From positions 372,001 through 436,000 of the forward strand of contig CANMRV010000004.1 in NCBI GenBank assembly GCA_947500435.1: 64,000 bases of DNA. The letters are read 5' to 3'. Each line of letters opens with the position of its first letter. Position 1 is the first letter of the stretch. Positions 25,733 to 34,256 of the stretch are shown one piece after another. Source of the DNA: an uncultured Flavobacteriaceae bacterium (lineage in GTDB: Bacteria > Bacteroidota > Bacteroidia > Flavobacteriales > Flavobacteriaceae). The notes under the pieces are model-generated. The model made no database searches. It was given only the letters and a program-made list of their open reading frames with translations, and was not told the origin of the DNA. The position numbers and the translations under genes were made by a program.

Positions 25733-28150
25733 ATGGCAAATATACAAAATATTGCGGTATCTACGGAAGCCGAAACTATTGCGCCACCACCTAAAAAAGA
25801 CACTTCACATCTTATCGTTACCCAATGGAAAGATGAATTTAGACTAAGAATAAAGAGCGCCTTAAAAAGTCAAAGAGGGGATTTTACTTATCGTAATGCA
25901 GTTGATAAATCAATCGACAACAGAACCGATTTTGATGAGGTTATGATAAAGTTTTTAAACTTCATGTCAAGAAAGCCTTTGCGCAACAATGACTACTATA
26001 AATACGTACAAGCTTATCGAGAAGGCAAAGAACTAAACGAAAAGTACTTTAAGCACGATGTTAAAAAACTGCATTCGTACTACGCTAAATTTGACAAAGA
26101 CCCTGAAGGATATAACCCGTTTAATTATGCATCTTATCAATCGTATGTGCTTTTTATGATGCTCAAATTGGAAGGTGTCTACAGCGCACACCACGACGAT
26201 TACTTTGCCGTATCCATTAAAGACAATCGAGAATACAGCCCCATAAGCAAAACGCCAAGTGTGCTGCGAGGTGAGTTACCTTTTGCGATAAAGGAATATG
26301 ATATTGTTAGAGCTTACCCCACTTTTATTGATAACGAACTCGGTATTAAAAATCGTTCTAAAGATGTTTACGAGCAAATAGATAAAGTCACTTTCAATAC
26401 GCTTTTAAATATGCACACAAACGTACCTAGCGCGGATATTGAAAAAGTAAGGGAGCAGCTAAAACCAATTTACAACGGTCGGACAAGCGAAGTAATTACC
26501 GAAGAACGATTTTTAAATCAAGGTCGAATGTTTCGCGACTTAGTGGTCTATGAAGAAAAAGCAATTGCGGCTTTTGTAGATGCTAATAATATCGAAAATT
26601 ATGTTCGGTTGCATGATGGGGTATTTGTAAAAGCTTCAGACAATGACCAAGGGTATCAAATGCAGATAGAACAAATCAAGTTCGCTGTCAAGCATTGTGC
26701 AAAACCTGCTGTTATAAATGATACTCAGAATTTCTACAATTATGATGAAGAGGGAAAACTAACAACTAGTGCAACAGAATATGCGAAATTTTTTAAGCAA
26801 GAAAATCATATCAGGGTAACGGAAGAGGGGAACGATAAAGTCATAATTTTTCAAGACACAAACAATGTAGTAAAACCATTTAATCACCGCACTGAAACCG
26901 TAGGGTTTTTAAAGGCAAACATCAATGAATTATTAGGTGATGAAATAGAAAACAGGATTGCTAGAGACATTAAAAGCACCATCGAGGGAGGGTATTTATT
27001 GCTTGATTCCAAGCCATTAAAATACTATACCGACCCAAAAGATAGTTTTGGTTTGTCATTTAAAAATGGCTTTCATAAATATAGTGCATCCACCAATGAT
27101 ATAGAAGTTTCGCATTATTCCGAAGTAGATGGTTTTTTTCCACCTCATCAAACCCAAGCGCATGAATTTAAGTTAAACGAGGAGCCTAGTGAATTTGCGG
27201 CTTTTTTAACGATGGCTTGTACTGGTAAGGATATTCGAAATGAAGATTTAACCGAAGAGGATAGTATAACCTTGTCAAGCTTTTGCACTATGTTTGGCTA
27301 CCTATGCCACGGCTACAAAGATCAGGCGTTTAGCCCTGCAATTATATTAAGCGACGAAGGAGCAAACGATTTAGGGCGCAACGGTGGGAGAGGGAAAACG
27401 ATACTAACTAAAGCCGTTGGTTATGTTCAATCGACCATGTTAAAAGGTGGTAGCGAGTTTGACCCGTCCTACACTCATAATTTTGCAGACCTCGACAAGA
27501 GCAAGCGAGTGTACATAATTGACGATGTTATCGCGGCTTTTAAATACGATAATCTTTATACGAATATTGTCGGGGATATTAACTGCGAAAGAAAAGGAAC
27601 GGTAGCCCAGAGCATACCATTTAAGCAAGCTCCGAAATTTGTCATAACTACAAATTGGGCAGTTCGATATAGTGCAGAAGATACTTCTACAAATAGACGA
27701 TTTATAGAATACAAGTTTACTGACTTTTTCAATCTGGAGCGTACACCAAGAACTGTTTTCGGTCGTACACTTTTTGATGATTGGGATGATGAAGAATGGA
27801 ACAGATTTTACAGCTTCGTTTTTTACTGTGTTGGTCTCTACTTGGATGAAGGATTGCAACGAATTGCCTATGATAAGACCGACGACAATTACCGCGCCTA
27901 TTTTAGTAACGACGCTGTTAAAGAAGAATTTGAAAGGCTACTAAAAATTGTCAAAGAGAAAGAAGGAGGTTTCACCGTGTCGGATTTCTTAAATGAATAC
28001 CAACAATATGACAATCCATTAAGGCATGAAGGATTCTTTAGTAAGAATAATGTGAAAATATTGGTTGATGCTCATTTGAAAAAACACAATTCAAATTTCA
28101 AGTACCATAAAAAATATAGAAAATGGATAGGCGAATCCCTAAATAATTGA
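25733..28150 (+). CDS. Replication protein: primase/polymerase-like N-terminus with D5/SF3-like helicase
   Basis: An 805-residue protein with two parts. The C-terminal half is a P-loop helicase: Walker A GRNGGRGKT at about residue 549, Walker B VYIIDDV at about 592 and a sensor-like KFVITTNW at about 635, as in phage and satellite primase-helicases. The N-terminal half lacks an obvious archaeo-eukaryotic primase motif but has EYDIVRAYPTF (about 187) and LHDGVFVK (about 293), which look like motifs A and C of a DNA polymerase. It is the likely initiator and helicase of the element. It is last in a five-gene run from 24499. Confidence 0.8.
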   Translation: MANIQNIAVSTEAETIAPPPKKDTSHLIVTQWKDEFRLRIKSALKSQRGDFTYRNAVDKSIDNRTDFDEVMIKFLNFMSRKPLRNNDYYKYVQAYREGKELNEKYFKHDVKKLHSYYAKFDKDPEGYNPFNYASYQSYVLFMMLKLEGVYSAHHDDYFAVSIKDNREYSPISKTPSVLRGELPFAIKEYDIVRAYPTFIDNELGIKNRSKDVYEQIDKVTFNTLLNMHTNVPSADIEKVREQLKPIYNGRTSEVITEERFLNQGRMFRDLVVYEEKAIAAFVDANNIENYVRLHDGVFVKASDNDQGYQMQIEQIKFAVKHCAKPAVINDTQNFYNYDEEGKLTTSATEYAKFFKQENHIRVTEEGNDKVIIFQDTNNVVKPFNHRTETVGFLKANINELLGDEIENRIARDIKSTIEGGYLLLDSKPLKYYTDPKDSFGLSFKNGFHKYSASTNDIEVSHYSEVDGFFPPHQTQAHEFKLNEEPSEFAAFLTMACTGKDIRNEDLTEEDSITLSSFCTMFGYLCHGYKDQAFSPAIILSDEGANDLGRNGGRGKTILTKAVGYVQSTMLKGGSEFDPSYTHNFADLDKSKRVYIIDDVIAAFKYDNLYTNIVGDINCERKGTVAQSIPFKQAPKFVITTNWAVRYSAEDTSTNRRFIEYKFTDFFNLERTPRTVFGRTLFDDWDDEEWNRFYSFVFYCVGLYLDEGLQRIAYDKTDDNYRAYFSNDAVKEEFERLLKIVKEKEGGFTVSDFLNEYQQYDNPLRHEGFFSKNNVKILVDAHLKKHNSNFKYHKKYRKWIGESLNN

Positions 28151-28176
28151 AATGGGGAAGGTGAAATAGTTGATTT

Positions 28177-28504
28177 ATGGTAAATAGGTTGTCACCACCG
28201 TCACCCAGTTACAGTAGGGTGACAGTAAAAAAAAAGAGTGAATGTATTGGTTTTATAGAGGGCTAAAGCTGTTGGTTACAGTAGTTACAGTAAAATATAA
28301 GTTACGCGCACAAAAAAATTACTTTTTTTTTAGAGATAGTAATACAAAGTATAGGAGAGAGAAAAAAAGTTTTGTAAATAAAAAAATACATAAAGATTTT
28401 ACCGTCACCACCGTCACCAAGCAGTTTAACCAATTGATTTTAAGTAAGTTATACTAAAATATAGGTCGTCACCTTACCGTCACCCAGTTACAGTAGTGAC
28501 AACC
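28177..28504. other. Iteron-like non-coding region, candidate replication origin
   Basis: Two exact 20-bp direct repeats, CCGTCACCCAGTTACAGTAG, at 28198-28217 and 28477-28496. Between and around them are partial units: GTCACCACCGTCACC (28191), GTTACAGTAGTTACAGTA (28276) and ACCGTCACCACCGTCACCAA (28401). The spacer is extremely AT-rich. An ATGGTAAATAG motif opens the region. The location right after the primase/helicase gene is typical of origins of phage satellites and plasmids. A 71-codon frame across it is not credible. Confidence 0.6.
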
Positions 28505-28525
28505 GCAAACAAAAATAAGAGCAAA

Positions 28526-28822
28526 ATGAATCAATTGGCGGCAAAGGAGTTGAAAAATGAAAAGGTTGAGTTTTCCCACTCGATAAAAACGTTAGAAATA
28601 AACCTAGCCAATAAATCGCAAGGGCTTAAAAGTTTCTTCGATGGTGCGGTGCTTCCTTCTGGAGCTGTCCAACTAACTCCGGGGGTTAAAATACTAGATG
28701 TTCCGTTAATGCTGCGGACGCATTTCGCATTTGTTGAAGCTCGACCAACATCCAGAAGTGCATTGCCTTATTTGGAGAGATTAAGAACATTAAAAAAAGA
28801 AATTCAAGAAGTAAACTATTAA
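28526..28822 (+). CDS. DUF6965-like small protein (98 aa)
   Basis: The segment LKSFFDGAVLPSGAVQL, followed by LDVPLMLRTHF and LPYLERLRTLK, follows the layout of DUF6965-like small proteins from Bacteroidetes (LP...L..., DVP.F...H, LPY..RL..L). Function unknown. The frame is open from GTG 28496, but that codon lies in the iteron repeat, so ATG 28526 (MNQLAAKELK) is preferred. It ends 4 bp before the terminase-small-subunit-like gene. Confidence 0.6.
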   Translation: MNQLAAKELKNEKVEFSHSIKTLEINLANKSQGLKSFFDGAVLPSGAVQLTPGVKILDVPLMLRTHFAFVEARPTSRSALPYLERLRTLKKEIQEVNY

Positions 28823-28826
28823 GATT

Positions 28827-29549
28827 ATGGCAGTAAAAAAGGAGAAAACTGAGGTTTCAAAAAGTGAACTAAAGTTAACAGATGTTATTAACAGGGAACA
28901 GATAGACGTACTTGTAAAGGATCATGGTGAGGAGTTTTGGAGCAAAACCATACTACCGATATTGAAGTCTGGTTTGGAAGAAGCAAAGGACATTGTTCGT
29001 TCTGGAGTGCCCTATAACAAAGGAATTTATAACAAAATGAAGTATGTTGCTATGGAAAACATACTCTACGGAATAGAGAAGTATGGTAACGAACAGCAGA
29101 TGGTCGAGCATGAGGGTAAATGTAATTTCACCTATCAAACCAATCATAAAAAAATATTCAACTGTATCAATGATGCAATCCTGAAATATCGGGATATGCC
29201 TACAGTAACTTATGTTGCAAGAGAAACAGGTTTATCAAGAACGACCGTACACAAACACCTCAACGATGAAAAAGAAAAGGGGGCAGGCGGTGACGACATG
29301 CAACAATTAAGAATGTTGAAGTCAAATGCTATTAAAAATCTTTACAAATTTGGCGTAGAGGATAGAAACCCTGTAGCGTTGAGGTCTTTCGTTCATTTGA
29401 TAGATCCAAAAACCAAGGGAATGGTTACAAACAATTATGTTCAAGTCAACAACCTGAAAATATCACAGGAAGACATTCTAACCCTACCCCAAGGATTACT
29501 AAAGGAGATTGAAGAGCATCTAAACCCGTCTCTTATTGTAGTATCATAG
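28827..29549 (+). CDS. HTH DNA-binding protein, terminase-small-subunit-like
   Basis: A 240-residue protein. A helix-turn-helix lies around residues 130-150 (TVTYVARETGLSRTTVHKHL), followed by a helical region and a C-terminal NNYVQVNNLKISQEDILTLP segment. Small terminase subunits of Bacteroidetes phages share an N-terminal HTH and such an NNxxQxNN tail. If correct, it could redirect helper-phage packaging, as TerS proteins of some phage satellites do. A plain transcription regulator is the main alternative. A degraded copy of its C-terminus follows at 29623-29799. Confidence 0.55.
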   Translation: MAVKKEKTEVSKSELKLTDVINREQIDVLVKDHGEEFWSKTILPILKSGLEEAKDIVRSGVPYNKGIYNKMKYVAMENILYGIEKYGNEQQMVEHEGKCNFTYQTNHKKIFNCINDAILKYRDMPTVTYVARETGLSRTTVHKHLNDEKEKGAGGDDMQQLRMLKSNAIKNLYKFGVEDRNPVALRSFVHLIDPKTKGMVTNNYVQVNNLKISQEDILTLPQGLLKEIEEHLNPSLIVVS

Positions 29550-29622
29550 GCTTGATTTTAGCCAATCCAGATTTGGATTCGCAAAAAGAATATCATGGGT
29601 GGATTAGTATAATTAAATTTAG

Positions 29623-29799
29623 ATGAAAAATATAAAAGAGTTATTGAAGATTGCAGAATTTGAAAAACTGGCATCAAAAAAACAGGTTACGGGATATTGA
29701 GCAGCCAACCCTTATAATTGTTCAAGGGCTTTAAACAAGCCTTCAACTGTGGGCAATAAATATATTCAAGTAAATAATCTCAATATATCTAAGGATTAG
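29623..29799 (+). pseudogene. Remnant related to the C-terminus of the preceding HTH gene
   Basis: Reading from ATG 29623, 25 codons are followed by TGA at 29698-29700. The same frame then continues to NKYIQVNNLNISKD before TAG at 29797. That segment matches the NNYVQVNNLKISQED tail of the upstream protein. It suggests a decayed duplicate or a gene eroded by recombination. The rest of the 29550-29956 gap shows nothing else. Confidence 0.65.
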
Positions 29800-29956
29800 T
29801 TTGAATAGATTACTATCATTAGCAATTTCCGTACGGTAATTCATACGACAACTTACACCTAACTAAGTAAAAATCATCTAATCATATTGTTTTTTTCTGT
29901 AATTGTATGTAATATTAAATTACGATATTACACCTCTAACCAATTAACTAATTAAA

Positions 29957-30466
29957 ATGAAAAAGCTTTTTTTACTACTCTTACTATGTGGGTTATGCGC
30001 AACTGCTCAAAAAACTCAAAAACTTGAAGAATACACTGCTGCAAACGGAATAACGTATAAAGTTGGAGAAGAATTCGAATTGAATCGTGGCTCCGACACT
30101 AATGGAAAATTTGTTTATGTTAATATTGGAGGATGGGCTGTTTCCTCAAATGCTGAGAACAATAGGTTGGGAGCAGGGAATGCCGGGTTAATTGTAACGA
30201 TAAAGAAAATCAAGAAATACGATTACAAAAGATATAAGGGTGTTTATTTTACCGTTGGAGGAGGGAACTTAACCAATTACACTATTAACATTGAAAAGGC
30301 AATTGAAAGCTGTGAAGTTAAACCATGTAAAGAAGATGTTTCTGCCGTTGTTCAGGAATCTGATAAATACGACAAGCTTGCAAAAATCAAGAAGCTTTTA
30401 GATGATGGGATTCTTAGTCAAGAAGAATACGAAGCAGAGAAGAAAAAGATTCTGGAATCACAATAG
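29957..30466 (+). CDS. Secreted SHOCT-domain protein
   Basis: A 169-residue protein with a signal peptide (MKKLFLLLLLCGLCATAQ) and a beta-rich central domain of unknown function. At residues 137-168 there is a SHOCT domain (KLAKIKKLLDDGILSQEEY, then EAEKKKIL), a short helical hairpin often found at protein ends for oligomerisation. It is probably periplasmic or outer-membrane associated. The ATG follows an AT-rich leader, and the next gene, also secreted, starts 43 bp downstream. Confidence 0.8.
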   Translation: MKKLFLLLLLCGLCATAQKTQKLEEYTAANGITYKVGEEFELNRGSDTNGKFVYVNIGGWAVSSNAENNRLGAGNAGLIVTIKKIKKYDYKRYKGVYFTVGGGNLTNYTINIEKAIESCEVKPCKEDVSAVVQESDKYDKLAKIKKLLDDGILSQEEYEAEKKKILESQ

Positions 30467-30509
30467 AAACGAATAATAAATCATTGCCGATAACCGATCA
30501 CTTAATATT

Positions 30510-31136
30510 ATGCGTAGACTAGTTTTCTTTTTTTGCCTAATGTGCTCAATATTAAATGCACAATTAAAAGTGGACTCTACCACATACAAGTTATCTTATC
30601 AGAAAATAGATACCATTTCTATTTCCAAACAGAAATTGAAAGAGGCTACTGAAAAATGGTTTGCGACTACTTTTGTCGATTCCAAGGAAGTTATTAGACT
30701 GTCTAATGAGCAAAACGTAATTGGGAAAGGGGTATTTAAGGATAATGTTATTTCAGGTAAATATAGCGTACCTGTGTCTTTTAGGTTCACAATTGATATA
30801 GCGTTCAAAGAGGGCAGATACAGATTTAAGGCTTATGATTTATTTCAAAGTGTTACTGCTGGAGGAAATAAATTAGAAACCCCTGTTTTGTATTTTGGTG
30901 GAGCCACTATTGAGAATTATAAGGAGTTAGCTTCAATTGCCCTTCAAAATATTGAAGATTCCAAGCTGAGGTCTCAAATGATAAAGCAGTTGCAGAAACA
31001 AAAAATCACCCAAAAAGATGTAGACAAATCATTGGACATGATGAAAAAAACCTTGAATTCGGTGGAAAGCAATCTTGAATTGCTGGCTGAAAGCCTAAAA
31101 CAATATCTTAAGGACTATGCTGAAGATGATTGGTGA
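30510..31136 (+). CDS. Secreted DUF4468 (TBP-like fold) protein
   Basis: A 208-residue protein with a signal peptide (MRRLVFFFCLMCSILNAQ). The DUF4468-type domain follows: LKEATEKWFATTF, then GKGVFKD and a strand FTIDIAFKEGRYRFKAYD. The C-terminal helical tail is charged. DUF4468 proteins are common secreted proteins of Bacteroidetes with no proven function. It pairs with the SHOCT protein as cargo of the element. Confidence 0.8.
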   Translation: MRRLVFFFCLMCSILNAQLKVDSTTYKLSYQKIDTISISKQKLKEATEKWFATTFVDSKEVIRLSNEQNVIGKGVFKDNVISGKYSVPVSFRFTIDIAFKEGRYRFKAYDLFQSVTAGGNKLETPVLYFGGATIENYKELASIALQNIEDSKLRSQMIKQLQKQKITQKDVDKSLDMMKKTLNSVESNLELLAESLKQYLKDYAEDDW

Positions 31137-31156
31137 AAAGCGCCATTCTTTGAATT

Positions 31157-31648
31157 CTATCTTAAGTCACTAAATTTATCAGCATCCAAAGGGAGAACTA
31201 TATCCACAGATAATGAGTTGTCACCTTCCATTTGAATATCCAATTCAAAGAAGCTGTTTTCCTCTTTCAAAAACAATAATTTCTCAGGAAGTGGAATCGA
31301 TATTTCCCTTATTTTGTTTGTCTTCAATAGTTTTTCCAACCAATTCGGAAACTTCTTGATATTGTATGCTTGATACGTGAATTCCACATAATTATTTTCA
31401 TTATCAAGGTTTGCACTTATCGCAACCTCAACTTTTTTACTTCCAATTTTGGATTTTAAAACCCTAAAAGTAGACACGAAAAGGATTCTGTTATTCTCAA
31501 CCTTGATTAGTTTAGTAGCACCCCCGGAATGCCATAGTTTGATTATTCCTGAGATAATGAGGGGCTCCTCCTTAGAAGACTTTAAGGCCCCATTTATTGT
31601 TGTCTGGAAGTCTTCTATTGTGAATTTTGACGTTATTTTACTTAACAT
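31157..31648 (-). CDS. Hypothetical protein (163 aa)
   Basis: Not recognised. It is a beta-rich soluble protein without a signal peptide. The N-terminus (MLSKITSKFTIEDFQTTINGA) precedes strands such as PLIISGIIKLWHSGGATKLI. It is convergent with the DUF4468 gene and heads left in the same direction as the two small genes at 31688 and 31925, with which it may share a transcript (gaps 39 and 9 bp). Confidence 0.55.
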   Translation of the reverse strand: MLSKITSKFTIEDFQTTINGALKSSKEEPLIISGIIKLWHSGGATKLIKVENNRILFVSTFRVLKSKIGSKKVEVAISANLDNENNYVEFTYQAYNIKKFPNWLEKLLKTNKIREISIPLPEKLLFLKEENSFFELDIQMEGDNSLSVDIVLPLDADKFSDLR

Positions 31649-31687
31649 TTGACGTTAGATTAATTGAAACCATAATTAGGATTGGCA

Positions 31688-31915
31688 TTATCTAGAATCG
31701 CTTGCATGTATGCTTCTTGTTTCTTCAACCGCCCCGGGCTCTTTGATAATTGTCAGATGCTGGTGGTAATGGACTGATTTGTCAATGTAGGTATATTTGT
31801 CCTCGAATCCATTATCACCTTTCTTGTAGCCTGTAATGAGGTCAAATAGCCAGGTGAAGAGGAACCATCCAAACAACCCAAACAATACAAAACCAATAAG
31901 TAAAATTAAAATCAT
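31688..31915 (-). CDS. Small membrane protein (75 aa)
   Basis: One or two transmembrane segments at residues 2-27 (LILLIGFVLFGLFGWFLFTW), then a cytoplasmic or periplasmic tail with KYTYIDKSVHYHQHLTII. Not recognised. It starts 9 bp after the stop of the 31925 gene, so the two are co-transcribed. Confidence 0.55.
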   Translation of the reverse strand: MILILLIGFVLFGLFGWFLFTWLFDLITGYKKGDNGFEDKYTYIDKSVHYHQHLTIIKEPGAVEETRSIHASDSR

Positions 31916-31924
31916 AATAATTTG

Positions 31925-32281
31925 TTATTGGATTTTCGCCTTAAACTTCGTTCTGAACTCAGAAATCCATCCTTTAAGTTTATTATGTTGTGTTAGCCAT
32001 TTACCCACGTAACGCTTGTTTTTTTTGTCGTAGTCATGGTACAGTTCACCTGGCAAGTCTGCCATGTAAATGTCCAAATATCGAACTGTCCAATCAGCCC
32101 ACGTAACAAAATCTTCATCTGCTATTTTTGCTGCACGAAGAATATCCGTAATCCTATTTGCGGCATTCATCAAGGGGTAATGTGCTGGGTGTTTTAATAA
32201 TCTTTCATCCCAAAGAACTTTGGAAATCTTCTTGAACTCTTCTTCAATACTTCGATATTCATCTTTAAAATCCTCCTCCAT
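31925..32281 (-). CDS. Hypothetical helical protein (118 aa)
   Basis: An all-helical, charged protein without a signal peptide. The N-terminus reads MEEDFKDEYRSIEEEFKKIS, and residues 60-95 contain FVTWADWTVRYLDIYMADLP. Not recognised. It is the first gene of the minus-strand trio 32281 to 31157 and divergent from the 32378 gene. The 96-bp divergent gap must hold both promoters. Confidence 0.55.
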   Translation of the reverse strand: MEEDFKDEYRSIEEEFKKISKVLWDERLLKHPAHYPLMNAANRITDILRAAKIADEDFVTWADWTVRYLDIYMADLPGELYHDYDKKNKRYVGKWLTQHNKLKGWISEFRTKFKAKIQ

Positions 32282-32377
32282 AGCGTATTTTGTTAGTTAA
32301 CTTTTCGAAAATTACATTCCTTAAATTTAAGAACTTAATCCCTTACTTTTACAGCAGTTTTTAATGAAAAATAGCCC

Positions 32378-32854
32378 ATGTATTTGAACAAAACACTGAA
32401 AGAACATTATCTCAAATCAATTGACGAGGTTAAGGTATCTGATAATGAATTTTGGAGGATGCCCGAGGTACTGGTTCCAATCATGGAAAAAATAAATAAA
32501 AACCCCTTGATACAAACTATTTACTCAAAACTTGGAGGCGGTCTACCTGTTCAGGATGACTATTTGGAGATTGCATATTACGGTGAGATAGAATTAAAGT
32601 TATTCAGGGAAACTATTCCCTATTTTATAAATAGATTTAATGGGAGAGATAATTATCAAGACAGCAAGTGCTTCTATGACTATCATCCTCCGACTGTAGA
32701 GGAAAGTGGAAGTAATGGTTTAATATGCGTAGAGGATGCGTATTACCACAACGTGCATAGTATAAGAATAACCTTTTCTAAAGCTTCTGTAAATGCCAGG
32801 AAGGAGTTTTGGTTGGAATTGGCGCAACAACTTAGTTCTGTCGCTCCGGATTAA
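32378..32854 (+). CDS. Hypothetical protein (158 aa)
   Basis: Not recognised. It is a mixed alpha/beta soluble protein with EIAYYGEIELKLFRE at about residue 68 and ICVEDAYYHNVHSIRITF near the C-terminus. It stands alone on the plus strand. It has no signal peptide, cysteine cluster or nucleotide-binding motif. Low GC like its neighbours. The stretch 32855-32970 shows nothing. Confidence 0.5.
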   Translation: MYLNKTLKEHYLKSIDEVKVSDNEFWRMPEVLVPIMEKINKNPLIQTIYSKLGGGLPVQDDYLEIAYYGEIELKLFRETIPYFINRFNGRDNYQDSKCFYDYHPPTVEESGSNGLICVEDAYYHNVHSIRITFSKASVNARKEFWLELAQQLSSVAPD

Positions 32855-32970
32855 ATGCATTGGTAAAATAATCTTGTCGAATCTCCTGTTGATTTCGCCA
32901 TTGAACATTTATGCATGGCTAATCCCTCCTCTGAAAGCTCCCAGCAGTATCTACAATATGGAACAGGAAT

Positions 32971-33261
32971 TCAGTCCTTTTTCTCAAAACGTCTCCACTC
33001 ACCGCGAGAGTAATAGTAGTAATATTCATTGTGCTGAAAATTCAGGTATCTTTCGACTAACGCATGAAGTATCTTTTCTAATTGTTCAGGTTCTTTAATA
33101 TATCGTTTTAAATGTCCATGCTTGTATAGCATGGATTTTCCCTTGGACACAGAAAGGTAATCACTTCCAGAATTGGATACTTTGAAATTCCCATCGAAAT
33201 AAACAGCCTGCTTAATCCATAGGGATATTATTCCATCATGAATGTTATAATATTCGGACAT
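32971..33261 (-). CDS. Hypothetical protein (96 aa)
   Basis: A small soluble protein, MSEYYNIHDGIISLWIKQAV at the start and a Tyr-rich HNEYYYYYSRGEW near the C-terminus. Not recognised. It is divergent from the SRAP gene (93-bp gap). Confidence 0.5.
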   Translation of the reverse strand: MSEYYNIHDGIISLWIKQAVYFDGNFKVSNSGSDYLSVSKGKSMLYKHGHLKRYIKEPEQLEKILHALVERYLNFQHNEYYYYYSRGEWRRFEKKD

Positions 33262-33354
33262 ACTCCAAAATTATGGAATTACACCAAACAGAATCGTTCG
33301 GCTTTTAACTTTAACACAGTTTCATTAATTTAGAATCGATTAAACCAAACCGAC

Positions 33355-34173
33355 ATGTGTTATTCTGCGGCAATGGATGCCAAAGCGAAAAAATTGGAAG
33401 AGCATTACGGTGCCGTTGCCAAGCTTCCAGAATACCTTCTTGAAGAAGATTTGACGAGATATCATATCAATGGTTTTGCAAAACAAATTGTAAACGGTGG
33501 AACGAAACAATCGCTACATCCGCTAATGTGGATTGTACCTCAAGAAAACCCAAAATTTATCACGCCGCTAATGTGGGGGTTTGTTCCCTCTTGGAAATCA
33601 GGCTCCGAAATCGAGGATTACTACAAGGAAACTATAGGTTTTGGATCTGGGCTTAATGCAACTAGTGAAAAAATGTTCACTTCAAGTCATTTTAAGGAAA
33701 GTGCTCTGAATAGAAGATGCGTGGTTCCGGTTACTGGTTTTTTTGAACCGTACAGGGTTTTAGATGTAAAAAACCCGTTTTCAATACCGTTCTACTTTGA
33801 ACGGAGGGATAAGCAAATCGTAAATTTGGCGGGTATTTATAGCTTCACAAATGATGGTCAAGCTACATTTGCCGTAATTACCAAACCTGCAACACCTCTT
33901 TTCGAGAAGATACACCATACCAAAAAGAGGAGGCCAGTAATATTACATGATGAACAAATAAAGGACTGGTTAGACGGTTCGGCTGAAAGAACGGATTTAG
34001 AGCGCATCATAGAGAATGATATGGCAGATGAGGTTATTATCGCCCAACCCATTAGTCGAGATTTGTATTCTACAAAAGTAGATTCGAATAGGCCTGATAT
34101 TTCAACCCCAGTACACTATCCCGAAATAAGTATAAATTATGAAGGGAAACCTCAACAAGGATTGTTCGGATAA
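33355..34173 (+). CDS. SOS response-associated peptidase (SRAP, YedK/HMCES family)
   Basis: A 272-residue SRAP protein that shields abasic sites in single-stranded DNA by forming a covalent link through Cys2. Supporting features are the MCYSAAM start (Cys2 exposed after Met removal), CVVPVTGFFEPYR with the catalytic Glu, LNATSEKM corresponding to the NAR-like DNA-binding region, and KIHHTKKRRPVIL with the active-site His. A DNA-protecting gene inside a mobile element may help during single-stranded stages of excision or replication. It is followed by a gene for a secreted protein, 83 bp downstream of the stop. Confidence 0.9.
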   Translation: MCYSAAMDAKAKKLEEHYGAVAKLPEYLLEEDLTRYHINGFAKQIVNGGTKQSLHPLMWIVPQENPKFITPLMWGFVPSWKSGSEIEDYYKETIGFGSGLNATSEKMFTSSHFKESALNRRCVVPVTGFFEPYRVLDVKNPFSIPFYFERRDKQIVNLAGIYSFTNDGQATFAVITKPATPLFEKIHHTKKRRPVILHDEQIKDWLDGSAERTDLERIIENDMADEVIIAQPISRDLYSTKVDSNRPDISTPVHYPEISINYEGKPQQGLFG

Positions 34174-34256
34174 TTTATAAATTAGATATGACACTTAACG
34201 ATTATTTAGCACTTTCTCATTACGCCCAAAGAGAAGAGAGTTGTTCAAAAAAATGT

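Noticed and set aside
28242..28457. 71-codon frame between the primase gene and the DUF6965-like gene
   Set aside because: It crosses AT-rich and repeat sequence, has low-complexity composition and no start signal; the region fits an origin better.
28189..28504. CRISPR-like direct repeats
   Set aside because: Only two full repeats of 20 bp with a 259-bp spacing and no cas genes; iterons fit better.
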